From contig CALMFQ010000618.1 of NCBI GenBank assembly GCA_937863215.1, forward strand, positions 1 through 11,578: a stretch of 11,578 bases of DNA, written 5' to 3'. The notes under the pieces were generated by a model. That model did not search any database. It was not told the DNA's origin and saw only the letters and a list, made by a program, of their open reading frames with translations. This DNA comes from an uncultured Pseudomonadota bacterium. GTDB lineage: Bacteria; Pseudomonadota; Gammaproteobacteria; Burkholderiales; SCOH01. Both the position numbers and the translations under genes were made by a program. Below, piece by piece: positions 1 to 7,238 of this stretch; the first letter of the stretch is position 1; each line of letters opens with the position of its first letter.

Positions 1-101
1 CCGAAACTCGCCACCCCCTGGCTGGTCCAACCTGAAAACCCTGCACGCGGCCCACTGCGGCGCCGCCTCCCCTGTAGATGTAGTCAGTCAGAAATAATTC
101 A

Positions 102-1850
102 ATGCTTACCATTCTGTTTCGCCTCTGCCTGTTGTTGACCTGTCTTGCTGCCACTCCGGCCAGCGGCACCGACTTCCTGCCGCCGGGCAAGGCATTCCAG
201 GCCGAGGCCAGCCTGCGCGACGGCAATACCATCGAACTACGTTACCGCATTGCCGACGGCTATTACCTGTACCGCGAGCGCTTCCGCTTTCAGCTGCAAC
301 CAGCGGCACCGGCGCTGGGGCAGCCAGTATTTCCGGCCGGGCAGATCAAGCACGACCCGAATTTCGGCAAGGTGGAAATTTTCCACCGGCAACTCACCAT
401 CAAGCTGCCGCTGAATGCCGCCAGCAGCGGCCCACTGACGCTCAAGGCGGTATCGCAGGGCTGTGCCGAGGCCGGCATCTGCTATCCACCGTTCACCCAT
501 ACGCTGACAGTCAGCGCCGCGGCGGCGCAGGCAGCACCCGGCGTGGCCACGCCGCCGGCTCAGGACAACCCGTTCCGTAACCGCAGCCTGCCGGCATTAC
601 TCGGCTTTTTCTATCTGGCCGGCGTCGGGCTGGCGTTCACCGCCTGTATGTATCCGCTGATTCCGATCCTGTCCGGCATCATCGTCGGCCAGGGTCAACA
701 CGTTACCCATACGCGCAGCTTTGCCCTGAGTTTTACCTATGTACAGGGGATGGCACTGGCTTACGCGCTGGCGGGCGTCGCCGCCGGGCTATCGGGCACG
801 CTGCTGTCGAATGCGCTGCAGAATCCGTGGGTGCTGGGTACGTTCAGCCTGTTTTTCGTGCTGATGGCCGGCGCGATGTTCGGCTTCTACCAGTTCCAGC
901 TGCCCAGCTCGGTGCAGAGCGCGCTGGCGGAGCGTTCCAACCGCCTGCATGGCGGTCACATCGGCTCGGTATTGTTGATGGGGGCGCTGTCGGCGCTGAT
1001 CGTCGGCCCCTGCGTAGCGCCGCCGCTGGCGCTGGCGCTCGGCTATATCGGCAGCAGTGGCGACGTACTGCTCGGCGGCAGCAGCCTGTACGCCATGGCG
1101 CTGGGAATGGGCACACCGCTGATCGCGGTCGGCGCCTTTGGCGCGCATCTGCTGCCGCGTGCCGGTGCATGGATGAATACCGTCCGCGCGGTGTTCGGCA
1201 CACTGATGCTGGCAATGGGCTGGTATATCGCCACACCGCTGCTGCCGCCGCTACTGTACATGCTCGGCTGGGCGGCGCTGTTGCTGGTTGTGGCAATCTA
1301 TCTGCACGCACTCGATCCGCTGCCGAAGAATGCCTCCGGCTGGCGCAAGCTGTGGAAGGGCCTGGGAGTGATTGCGCTGCTGTACGGCGCGGCACTGCTG
1401 CTCGGCGCGCTGGCCGGCAGTCGCGATGTGCTGCAACCGTTGCGCGGCCTGAGTCTGAGCCAGAACGTCACCGCGCCGGCATCCACGCCGTTGCGCCGTA
1501 TCCGCACCGTCGCCGAACTCGACCAGCAACTGGCCGCGGCCAAGGGCCGGCCGGTAATGCTCGATTTCTATGCCGACTGGTGCGTGTCGTGCAAGGAGAT
1601 GGAGCGCTTCACTTTCAGCGAGCCGCAGGTGCAGCAGCAAATGCAGACCATGCTGGTGCTGCAGGCCGACGTAACCGCAAACAGCGCCGACGACAGCGAA
1701 CTGCTGCGGCGTTTCGGATTGTTCGGCCCGCCGGCAATCGTGTTCTACAATGCGGCAGGACAACTGCAGCCGCAGCGCGTTATCGGCTTTGTCGCCGCCG
1801 ACGAATTCCTGCGCACACTGCAAACGCTACAAGGAAAATCCCGAATATGA
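102..1850 (+). CDS. dsbD: DsbD, thiol:disulfide interchange protein (cytoplasmic-membrane electron transporter)
   Basis: This 582-residue protein has the full DsbD architecture. A hydrophobic signal peptide ends near residue 22. The periplasmic alpha domain carries the cysteine pair C121/C127 in QGCAEAGICYPP. A membrane core of about eight helices (roughly 165-438) holds C182 in FTACMYPLIPILSG and C304 in IVGPCVAPPL. A C-terminal periplasmic thioredoxin domain carries C494/C497 in ADWCVSC. All six redox cysteines of the family are present. DsbD moves electrons from cytoplasmic thioredoxin to periplasmic acceptors such as DsbC, DsbG and cytochrome c maturation thioredoxins (family knowledge). 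The stop overlaps the ATG of the following thioredoxin gene (ATGA), so that protein is a plausible partner. The ATG at 102 gives a good signal peptide, but I see no clear ribosome binding site before it. The length is close to that of E. coli DsbD. Confidence 0.95.
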   Translation: MLTILFRLCLLLTCLAATPASGTDFLPPGKAFQAEASLRDGNTIELRYRIADGYYLYRERFRFQLQPAAPALGQPVFPAGQIKHDPNFGKVEIFHRQLTIKLPLNAASSGPLTLKAVSQGCAEAGICYPPFTHTLTVSAAAAQAAPGVATPPAQDNPFRNRSLPALLGFFYLAGVGLAFTACMYPLIPILSGIIVGQGQHVTHTRSFALSFTYVQGMALAYALAGVAAGLSGTLLSNALQNPWVLGTFSLFFVLMAGAMFGFYQFQLPSSVQSALAERSNRLHGGHIGSVLLMGALSALIVGPCVAPPLALALGYIGSSGDVLLGGSSLYAMALGMGTPLIAVGAFGAHLLPRAGAWMNTVRAVFGTLMLAMGWYIATPLLPPLLYMLGWAALLLVVAIYLHALDPLPKNASGWRKLWKGLGVIALLYGAALLLGALAGSRDVLQPLRGLSLSQNVTAPASTPLRRIRTVAELDQQLAAAKGRPVMLDFYADWCVSCKEMERFTFSEPQVQQQMQTMLVLQADVTANSADDSELLRRFGLFGPPAIVFYNAAGQLQPQRVIGFVAADEFLRTLQTLQGKSRI

Positions 1851-2344
1851 TCCGCCCACACCATCTGCTACTCTGCGCCGCATTCGGTCTGGCAATGGGT
1901 ATGCCGGCCCGGGCGGAAACCAGGCTGGATTTAATGAACCAATCGTTGCCCGATCTGGACAACCAGCCGCGCAAGCTGTCCGACTGGCGCGGCAAGATCG
2001 TCGTTGCCAACTTCTGGGCCACTTGGTGCGGCCCGTGCCGTGAGGAAATTCCGGAATTCGTGCAATTGCAGCACCAGTACCGCGCCCAGGGCGTGCAGTT
2101 TGTCGGCATTGCGGTCGACAACCGCAAGCAGGTGGCCGATTTTGCCCAGCGCCATGGCATCAACTACCCGGTACTGCAAGCAGGAGAAACCGGACTGGCG
2201 ATGATGCCGCTGGCGGGCAATACGCTGGGCGGACTACCGTTCACCTTCATCGTCAACCGCAACGGCAAGATCGTCGCCACCGCCCCCGGAAGGATCGCCA
2301 AAGCGCGCCTGGAAGCCGCACTGCAACCGCTGCTGAAACCATGA
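1847..2344 (+). CDS. TlpA/ResA-like periplasmic thioredoxin-fold disulfide reductase
   Basis: The protein has 165 residues. Residues 1-23 form a signal peptide ending MPARA, with predicted cleavage before ETRLDL. The mature part is a TlpA/AhpC-TSA-type thioredoxin domain with NFWATWCGPC at 55-64 (catalytic C61 and C64), and GGLPFTF near 128-134 supplying the cis-proline. The start is the ATG at 1847, whose last two bases open the TGA stop of dsbD, giving a 4-base coupling overlap. AAGGA at 1831-1835 could serve as a distant ribosome binding site. The same frame stays open upstream to 827, but that part lies antiparallel in sense to nothing and is simply an alternate frame of dsbD. Family members reduce disulfides in the periplasm, often for cytochrome c maturation. 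Adjacency to DsbD suggests DsbD keeps it reduced, but the specific client cannot be read from sequence. Confidence 0.9.
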   Translation: MIRPHHLLLCAAFGLAMGMPARAETRLDLMNQSLPDLDNQPRKLSDWRGKIVVANFWATWCGPCREEIPEFVQLQHQYRAQGVQFVGIAVDNRKQVADFAQRHGINYPVLQAGETGLAMMPLAGNTLGGLPFTFIVNRNGKIVATAPGRIAKARLEAALQPLLKP

Positions 2345-2360
2345 ATGCAGGCAGCAGCCG

Positions 2361-2388
2361 GGCAAAAATGATATGCATCAAATTTGCC
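2361..2388. promoter_or_regulatory. Imperfect A/T-rich dyad upstream of aroQ-accBC (operator-like or RNA hairpin)
   Basis: The half-sites GGCAAAAATGAT (2361-2372) and ATCAAATTTGCC (2377-2388) are complementary at 10 of 12 positions around the 4-base centre ATGC. The two mismatches are adjacent (A opposite A). The element sits 16 bases after the TlpA-like stop and 79 bases before the aroQ start, in one of the few A/T-rich patches of the window. It could be a protein-binding operator or fold as RNA. It is not followed by a T run, so it is unlikely to be an intrinsic terminator. I do not recognise the sequence as a known regulator site. Confidence 0.4.
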
Positions 2389-2405
2389 ACATCCGCCATA
2401 CATTC

Positions 2406-2425
2406 CGGGCCGCGCAAGCGGCCCG
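2406..2425. promoter_or_regulatory. GC-rich hairpin with GCAA tetraloop before aroQ
   Basis: CGGGCCGC (2406-2413) and GCGGCCCG (2418-2425) pair perfectly over 8 bp around the loop GCAA, a GNRA-type tetraloop. It lies between the TlpA-like gene and aroQ. The following bases (AAAGCTAG) are not T-rich, so it is a poor rho-independent terminator in either direction. It may stabilise a transcript end or form part of a leader. No convincing -35/-10 pair for aroQ was found in the gap. Confidence 0.45.
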
Positions 2426-2467
2426 AAAGCTAGACAATGCAACAATACTTGGGGCACACTCGCGGGC

Positions 2468-2953
2468 ATGACAAAACTGTCTTCTAGCAAAAACGGCGCG
2501 CCGGCCACCCCGGACGTGCTGGTTTTGCACGGTCCGAACCTGAATTTGCTGGGCGTGCGCGAGCCACATATCTATGGCACCACCACGCTCGACGACATCC
2601 AAGCCACGCTTGCCGCAATTGCCGGCACGGCAGACTTGTCCATCGACTCGTACCAGAGCAATGCGGAACACCAGCTGATCGACCGCATTCATCAGGCGTA
2701 CCGCGAAGGCACGCGTTTCATCGTCATCAATCCTGCCGCGTTCACCCATACCAGCGTCGCCATACGCGATGCGCTGGCGGCAGTGAAAATTCCTTTCGTC
2801 GAAGTACATTTGTCGAATGTCCACGCACGTGAGCCATTCCGCCAGCATTCGTATTTTTCCGATCTGGCGGTCGGCGTCATCTGCGGTCTGGGCGCGCAAG
2901 GCTACGAACTTGCCATGCACTATGCGCTGCGCCATCTGGCGCGCGACAGCTGA
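2468..2953 (+). CDS. aroQ: Type II 3-dehydroquinate dehydratase
   Basis: The 161-residue product dehydrates 3-dehydroquinate to 3-dehydroshikimate, the third step of the shikimate pathway, in the cytoplasm. Family signatures are intact: VLHGPNLNLLG (19-29), REPHIYG with the catalytic Tyr36 and Arg31, INPAAFTHTS (87-96) with Asn88, and EVHLSN (112-117) with His114, followed by REPFRQHS. About 15 residues precede the usual VLVLHGPN start, a slightly long N-terminus for the family. The ATG at 2468 is chosen because an upstream in-frame TTG at 2384 would translate the GC hairpin. The ribosome binding site is weak (GCGGG). The gene lies 38 bases before accB, an arrangement seen in many proteobacteria, and is probably co-transcribed with accBC. 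Confidence 0.95.
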   Translation: MTKLSSSKNGAPATPDVLVLHGPNLNLLGVREPHIYGTTTLDDIQATLAAIAGTADLSIDSYQSNAEHQLIDRIHQAYREGTRFIVINPAAFTHTSVAIRDALAAVKIPFVEVHLSNVHAREPFRQHSYFSDLAVGVICGLGAQGYELAMHYALRHLARDS

Positions 2954-2980
2954 GCAGTCAGCAGCCCGCCCACCCCATTC

Positions 2981-2986
2981 AAAGGA
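2981..2986 (+). promoter_or_regulatory. Ribosome binding site of accB
   Basis: AAAGGA lies 5 bases before the ATG at 2992 and supports that start for accB. It is the clearest Shine-Dalgarno match in the aroQ-accB-accC operon. Confidence 0.6.
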
Positions 2987-2991
2987 TTGCC

Positions 2992-3456
2992 ATGGACCTG
3001 CGCAAACTAAAAAAACTGATCGAAATGGTCGAAGAATCCGGCATTGCCGAGATTGAAATTACCGAAGGCGAAGAACGGGTGCGCATCACCCGCGCCACCC
3101 CTGCCCCCGCCTATGCACCGCCCACGCAAGTCTACATGCAGCCGCCGACCGTACCGATGATGACCCCGGCCATGGCTCCGGTCACAGCGCCAGCAAGCGA
3201 GCCGGCTGCCGCCGCAATCGAAGGCGACAGCATCAAATCGCCGATGGTCGGCACTTTCTACCGCTCGCCGTCGCCCGGAGCCAAATCGTTTGTCGAAGTC
3301 GGCCAGCAGGTCAATGTCGGCGATACGCTGTGCATCATCGAAGCAATGAAATTGCTGAACGAGATCGAAGCCGAAACAGCCGGCGTGATCAAGGCCATTC
3401 TGGTCGAAAACGGCCAGCCAGTGGAATACGGCGAGCCCTTGTTCATCATCGCGTAA
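2992..3456 (+). CDS. accB: Biotin carboxyl carrier protein of acetyl-CoA carboxylase
   Basis: The protein has 154 residues, the usual AccB size. An N-terminal charged helical region (MDLRKLKKLIEMVEESGIAE) is followed by a Pro/Ala/Met-rich flexible linker (about 35-75). The C-terminal biotinyl domain (78-154) contains KSPMVGTFYRSPSPGAKSF, which includes the 'thumb' of AccB-type carriers, and the biotinylation motif EAMKL with acceptor Lys120. AccB carries carboxybiotin between the AccC biotin carboxylase and the AccA/AccD carboxyltransferase, making malonyl-CoA for fatty-acid synthesis. It lies between aroQ and accC, and coordinated AccB/AccC production is typical of bacteria. Confidence 0.97.
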   Translation: MDLRKLKKLIEMVEESGIAEIEITEGEERVRITRATPAPAYAPPTQVYMQPPTVPMMTPAMAPVTAPASEPAAAAIEGDSIKSPMVGTFYRSPSPGAKSFVEVGQQVNVGDTLCIIEAMKLLNEIEAETAGVIKAILVENGQPVEYGEPLFIIA

Positions 3457-3518
3457 ACGGCGCTCCGCTGTCGCTGCGGCGTCGGCGGTGCCGATTACCC
3501 CCTGCACGGGATCAAGCC

Positions 3519-4871
3519 ATGTTTGAAAAAATCCTGATTGCCAATCGCGGTGAAATTGCGCTGCGCATCCTGCGTGCCTGCCGTGAAATGGGCATCAAAA
3601 CCGTGGTCGTGCACTCCGAGGCCGACCGCGAAGCCAAATACGTCAAGCTGGCCGACGAATCGGTGTGTATCGGCCCGGCGCCCTCGGCGCAAAGTTATCT
3701 GAACATTCCAGCCATCATCAGCGCGGCGGAAGTCACCGATGCGCAGGCGATCCACCCCGGCTACGGCTTTCTGTCGGAAAACGCCGATTTTGCCGAGCGC
3801 GTCGAGCAGTCCGGCTTCGTTTTCATCGGTCCGCGCCCGGATTCGATCCGCCTGATGGGCGACAAGGTCAGCGCCAAGGATGCGATGAAAGCCGCCAAGG
3901 TGCCGTGCGTTCCAGGCTCGGACGGCGCACTGCCGGACGACCCGGTCGAAGTGGCGGCAATCGCCCGCAAGATCGGCTACCCGATCATCATCAAGGCTGC
4001 CGGCGGCGGCGGCGGGCGCGGCATGCGCGTGGTGCATACCGAAGCGGCACTGCTGAACGCGGTCAACATGACCAAGGCAGAAGCACTGGCGGCATTCGGC
4101 AATGGCACCGTGTACATGGAGAAATTCCTCGAAAACCCGCGCCATATCGAAATCCAGGTACTGGCCGACGAATATGGCAACGCGGTGTATCTGGGTGAGC
4201 GCGACTGTTCGATGCAGCGCCGCCACCAGAAAATCATCGAGGAAGCACCGGCGCCCGGCATCACCGACAAGCAGCGCAAGAAAATCGGCGAAGCCTGTAC
4301 CGATGCCTGCCGTCAGATCGGCTACCGCGGCGCCGGCACGTTCGAATTCCTGTACGAAAACGGCGAGTTCTACTTCATCGAGATGAACACCCGGGTACAG
4401 GTGGAACACCCGGTGACCGAGCAGATCACCGGCATCGATATCGTGCAGGAGCAGATTCGCGTTGCCGCCGGTGAAAAGCTGCGCGTCACGCAGAAGGATA
4501 TCGTACTGCGCGGCCACGCGATCGAATGCCGCGTCAACGCCGAAGATCCGTACACCTTCCTGCCCAGCCCCGGCCGCATTGCTACCTACCACCCGCCGGG
4601 TGGCCCCGGCATCCGCATGGATACGCACATTTACCAAGGCTACACGGTACCGCCGAATTACGACTCAATGGTTGCCAAGATCATTGCCTACGGCCACACG
4701 CGCGAACAGGCGATTGCCCGCATGCGTATCGGCCTGTCGGAAATGGTGATCGAAGGCATCCGTACCAATATCCCGCTGCATTACGAATTGCTGCACGACG
4801 CAGCGTTCCTGCGCGGCGGCACCAGCATCCACTATCTGGAACAACGACTGGAGAAAATGAAAAAAGGCTGA
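3519..4871 (+). CDS. accC: Biotin carboxylase subunit of acetyl-CoA carboxylase
   Basis: The 450-residue ATP-grasp enzyme carboxylates biotin on AccB using ATP and bicarbonate. Its numbering matches E. coli AccC residue for residue at the active site: Lys116 (GDK), Lys159 (IIIKAAGGGGGRG, the glycine-rich ATP loop), Glu276, Glu288, Asn290 and Arg292 (IEMNTRVQVEHPVTE), and Arg338 (IECR). The N-terminus MFEKILIANRGEIALR is the family start, so the ATG at 3519 is preferred over the frame's upstream extension to 3330, which runs through accB. The 62-base accB-accC gap has no obvious terminator. The ribosome binding site is weak (GGGA at 3508-3511). The C-terminus ends in the short basic tail KMKKG. 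The stop codon falls inside an inverted-repeat arm described separately. Confidence 0.97.
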   Translation: MFEKILIANRGEIALRILRACREMGIKTVVVHSEADREAKYVKLADESVCIGPAPSAQSYLNIPAIISAAEVTDAQAIHPGYGFLSENADFAERVEQSGFVFIGPRPDSIRLMGDKVSAKDAMKAAKVPCVPGSDGALPDDPVEVAAIARKIGYPIIIKAAGGGGGRGMRVVHTEAALLNAVNMTKAEALAAFGNGTVYMEKFLENPRHIEIQVLADEYGNAVYLGERDCSMQRRHQKIIEEAPAPGITDKQRKKIGEACTDACRQIGYRGAGTFEFLYENGEFYFIEMNTRVQVEHPVTEQITGIDIVQEQIRVAAGEKLRVTQKDIVLRGHAIECRVNAEDPYTFLPSPGRIATYHPPGGPGIRMDTHIYQGYTVPPNYDSMVAKIIAYGHTREQAIARMRIGLSEMVIEGIRTNIPLHYELLHDAAFLRGGTSIHYLEQRLEKMKKG

Positions 4872-4919
4872 AGCCATTGATGGCATTCAGATAAAATGCT
4901 CTGAATTAAACCTTCAGCC
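4866..4919 (+). promoter_or_regulatory. Nested inverted repeats at the accC-prmA junction (antiterminator-like)
   Basis: GGCTGAAG (4866-4873) is perfectly complementary to CTTCAGCC (4912-4919). Inside this pair, ATTCAGA (4885-4891) is perfectly complementary to TCTGAAT (4900-4906), leaving the loop TAAAATGC. The outer right arm overlaps the left arm of the terminator-like hairpin at 4914-4935, so the two structures exclude each other. The outer left arm contains the accC stop codon (4869-4871). The inner loop also holds TAAAAT (4892-4897), a -10-like hexamer with no good -35 box, so the dyad could alternatively flank a promoter. The structures are seen in the sequence; the switching role is inference. 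Confidence 0.4.
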
Positions 4920-4943
4920 GGCCAATGCCGGCTGATTTATATT
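4914..4943 (+). terminator. Terminator-like hairpin between accC and prmA
   Basis: TCAGCCGGC (4914-4922) and GCCGGCTGA (4927-4935) form a perfect 9-bp stem around the loop CAAT, followed by TTTATATT. The stem is GC-rich in its core. The U tract is interrupted by A residues, so termination is probably partial. It lies 45 bases before the prmA start, separating the aroQ-accBC unit from prmA-DUF3426. Confidence 0.5.
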
Positions 4944-4987
4944 CCGGACGGCACCAACCGCCGCCACGGCAAGAGACAAAATCCACC

Positions 4988-5878
4988 ATGAGCTGGCAGT
5001 CCCTCATCATCAACGCCTCGGCAGACAACGCCGAACGCCTGTCCGACGCACTGTTCGATCTCGGCGCGCTGTCGGTCAGCATCGAAGATACACACGCCGG
5101 CACCGCCGCCGAGCAGCCGATTTTCGGCGAACCGGGCGAACCGACCGACGTGGTCTGGGACGACAGCAACGTGGTCGCGCTGTTCGAGCAGGATGTCGAT
5201 ATTGCGGCACTACTGGCAGAAATAGCGGCAACCACCGGCACCGATGTATCGCGACATCGCGTGGAGCAGGTTGAAGAGCAGGACTGGGTGCGCCTGACCC
5301 AGGCGCAATTCGACCCGATCCGGATTTCCGACCGGCTGTGGATCACACCGACCTGGCACACAGCGCCGGACCCGCAGGCAATCAACCTGCAACTCGACCC
5401 GGGACTGGCGTTCGGCACCGGCAGCCACCCCACCACGCGACTGTGCCTGCGCTGGCTCGACAGCAATCTGCGTGGCGGCGAAACGCTGCTCGATTACGGC
5501 TGTGGCTCCGGTATTCTGGCCATTGCCGCGCTCAAGCTCGGTGCCGGCAACACCGTCGGCATCGATATCGATCCGCAGGCCATCATTGCCAGCAAGCAGA
5601 ACGCCGAGCAGAACGACGTCGTCGCCGAATTCCGCCTGCCCGACAGCCTGCTCAAGCAGCAATTCGACATCGTCGTCGCCAATATCCTCACCAACCCGCT
5701 CAAGCTGCTGGCGCCGCTGCTGGCCGGTGCCACCCGCGCCGGCGGCCGCATCGCGCTGTCCGGCATCCTGCAGGAGCAGGCCGATGAGGTAATGGCGATT
5801 TACCGCCAGTGGTTCGATCTGGCCCAGCCAGTCTTCGATGACGGCTGGAGCTGCATTTCCGGCACCCGCAAAGCCTGA
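4988..5878 (+). CDS. prmA: Ribosomal protein L11 methyltransferase
   Basis: The 296-residue SAM-dependent methyltransferase is expected to trimethylate ribosomal protein L11 in the cytoplasm. An N-terminal L11-recognition domain begins MSWQSLIINA and contains the usual DALFDLGALSVSIED segment (20-34). The catalytic domain has DPGLAFGTGSHPTT (137-150), the SAM-binding DYGCGSGILAIA (169-180), GIDIDPQAI (191-199) and NILTNP (232-237). The length is that of E. coli PrmA (about 293 residues). The ATG at 4988 is chosen because translation from 4925 would read through the hairpin and adds nothing conserved; AAGAGA about 10 bases upstream may serve as ribosome binding site. The downstream zinc-ribbon gene begins 5 bases after the stop, so the two are almost certainly in one transcript. 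Confidence 0.96.
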   Translation: MSWQSLIINASADNAERLSDALFDLGALSVSIEDTHAGTAAEQPIFGEPGEPTDVVWDDSNVVALFEQDVDIAALLAEIAATTGTDVSRHRVEQVEEQDWVRLTQAQFDPIRISDRLWITPTWHTAPDPQAINLQLDPGLAFGTGSHPTTRLCLRWLDSNLRGGETLLDYGCGSGILAIAALKLGAGNTVGIDIDPQAIIASKQNAEQNDVVAEFRLPDSLLKQQFDIVVANILTNPLKLLAPLLAGATRAGGRIALSGILQEQADEVMAIYRQWFDLAQPVFDDGWSCISGTRKA

Positions 5879-5883
5879 TACCG

Positions 5884-7161
5884 ATGAAAGTCACTCACTG
5901 CCCCAATTGCCAGACCTGCTTCAAGGTCACCGACGAACAGCTCAAGCTGTACAGCGGCAAGGTGCGCTGCGGCCGCTGCGCCTTTGTCTTCAATGCGCTG
6001 AACCATCTGATCGAAGTCGAGGAAATGGCGGCGCAAACGCTGCACATGCCGCCCAACGCGGTGCGCCCGGAGCCTGCCGGCAAGCCTGCGGAGGCCCCGG
6101 CCACAGCGCCTGTAGCAATGGCACAGCCCGTGCCGGAGCCCGCGGCTGCAGCAGCGCCAGCGCAACCGGAGAACGAGCCGGAGCCGGAAGCCGCATCGGA
6201 AGCCGCATCGGAAGCCGCATCGGAAGCCGCATCGGAAGCCGCACCGGAAGCCGCTCCGGAGCCAGCGGCAATCGTTGCCCCGGCCGAGGAAGCCACTGCG
6301 GCACCGGCTATAACAGCCGAGCCGCCGGCCGAAGCGGACAACGCCTTCATTTCCCGTGCCGCCTTGCAGGAAGCGCTGGCGGAAGGCACTGCCAACGAAA
6401 TGTTGGCACTGCCGGCCATCGAGAGTCCCGGAGCCACGACCGAACCGACCGAAGAAATCGAAATCACCGCGCCGGCATTCCCCGATGAGCATATCGGAGC
6501 AACAGCGGCCATGTCCGGTGCCGAGCCGGCCGCAGCCAAGAATTTCTACGTTGAACCGGAACTGGATCTGGACATCAGCCCGGCGCACGAACTCGAAGAC
6601 GAGCCGCAGCAGCGGCCGTCGCGCGTATTCAAGCCGATTGCCGAGCTGAACGAACCGGAGCCGGCCGGACTGGAGCAGCCGTCGCGCCTCAAACCGCTGT
6701 GGCTGGCCGGTTCGGTTCTGGCCGGCATCGTACTGGCCGGACAACTCACCTATGCCAACCGCACCCAGCTGGCGACCGGCTTCCCCGGCCTGAAGCCGGC
6801 GCTGCAGGCGGGTTGTCGCGTATTCGGCTGCACCGTTCCGTTGCCCGCCGACGATACGCTGATCAGCATCGACTCATCCGAACTCACGCCCGACCCGCTG
6901 CGCCCGCATCACATCCGTCTGACCGCGACACTGCTGAATCGCGCCGAATTCGACCAGGAGCTGCCGCTGCTGGAGCTGACGTTGACCGACACCAGCGACC
7001 AGACCGTTGTCAAACGCGTCTTCGGGCCGGCCGAATATCTGGACAAATCGCATACGGCCACCAGCATGCTGGCCAAGGCGGAAACCCAGGCGCTGCTGTC
7101 GCTGGATATCGGCGACACCAAGGCAGCCGGGTATCGCCTGTTCCTGTTCTACCCGAAATAG
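5884..7161 (+). CDS. Zinc-ribbon and DUF3426 domain membrane protein
   Basis: This is a 425-residue protein in three parts. Residues 1-40 form an MJ0042-type zinc ribbon with C6-x2-C9 and C29-x2-C32 (HCPNCQTCFKV, VRCGRCAFVF). Residues about 55-265 are a low-complexity Ala/Glu/Pro-rich, acidic linker. One membrane helix (about 272-291, LWLAGSVLAGIVLAGQLTYA) is followed by a C-terminal DUF3426 domain (about 292-423) with the typical FPGLKPALQAGCRVFGC, LLNRAEFDQELPLLELTLTD and FGPAEYL segments. The expected topology is zinc ribbon in the cytoplasm and DUF3426 in the periplasm. The family's function is unknown; neighbours of prmA in many Betaproteobacteria carry this architecture. The linker contains a near-perfect 12-bp tandem repeat. 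The start lies 5 bases after prmA, pointing to co-transcription and coupling. Confidence 0.9.
   Translation: MKVTHCPNCQTCFKVTDEQLKLYSGKVRCGRCAFVFNALNHLIEVEEMAAQTLHMPPNAVRPEPAGKPAEAPATAPVAMAQPVPEPAAAAAPAQPENEPEPEAASEAASEAASEAASEAAPEAAPEPAAIVAPAEEATAAPAITAEPPAEADNAFISRAALQEALAEGTANEMLALPAIESPGATTEPTEEIEITAPAFPDEHIGATAAMSGAEPAAAKNFYVEPELDLDISPAHELEDEPQQRPSRVFKPIAELNEPEPAGLEQPSRLKPLWLAGSVLAGIVLAGQLTYANRTQLATGFPGLKPALQAGCRVFGCTVPLPADDTLISIDSSELTPDPLRPHHIRLTATLLNRAEFDQELPLLELTLTDTSDQTVVKRVFGPAEYLDKSHTATSMLAKAETQALLSLDIGDTKAAGYRLFLFYPK
6186..6257 (+). repeat. 12-bp tandem repeat in the DUF3426 linker
   Basis: The unit GGAAGCCGCATC occurs four times identically (6186-6233), then twice with one change or two (6234-6245 ending ACC; 6246-6257 ending TCC). 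It encodes the four-residue repeat Glu-Ala-Ala-Ser, drifting to Glu-Ala-Ala-Pro. Because the unit is a multiple of three, copy-number change would lengthen or shorten the linker without shifting the frame. Confidence 0.9.
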
Positions 7162-7189
7162 CCTGCCAGCCAAGCGGAATTTAGTTGCC

Positions 7190-7195
7190 TATAAT
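7190..7195 (+). promoter_or_regulatory. Candidate -10 box for the tpx-family gene
   Basis: A perfect TATAAT lies 58 bases before the ATG at 7253, in the 91-base gap after the DUF3426 gene. The -35 is weak: CTGCCA (7163-7168) would leave a 21-base spacer, and CAGCCA (7167-7172) fits a 17-base spacer but matches poorly. The hexamer suggests this gene and the following DUF3025 gene can be transcribed separately from prmA. Confidence 0.45.
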
Positions 7196-7238
7196 TGGGA
7201 ACCACAGGCCGGCAGCGACAACCGGCGCAACAAGGACG

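Noticed and set aside
1..101. Possible tail of an upstream gene
   Set aside because: Frame 2 is open to a TAA at 95-97, but its roughly 31 residues match nothing I recognise, and minus-strand readings are equally unconvincing. No promoter or hairpin stands out, so nothing is annotated.
827..1846. Upstream extension of the TlpA-like frame
   Set aside because: It is an alternate frame of dsbD. The signal peptide beginning at 1847 and the ATGA overlap fix the real start.
3330..3518. In-frame extension of accC
   Set aside because: It overlaps the end of accB; the conserved AccC N-terminus begins at 3519.
3495..4637. 380-codon open frame on the minus strand across accC
   Set aside because: It shadows the fully conserved accC; the translation is low-complexity in character (rich in His, Asp, Arg, Gly) and matches no family.
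5800..6744. Minus-strand frame with a repeated Cys-Gly-Phe-Arg motif
   Set aside because: The striking CGFR repeat is just the complement of the 12-bp repeat encoding EAAS in the DUF3426 protein; the rest has no support.
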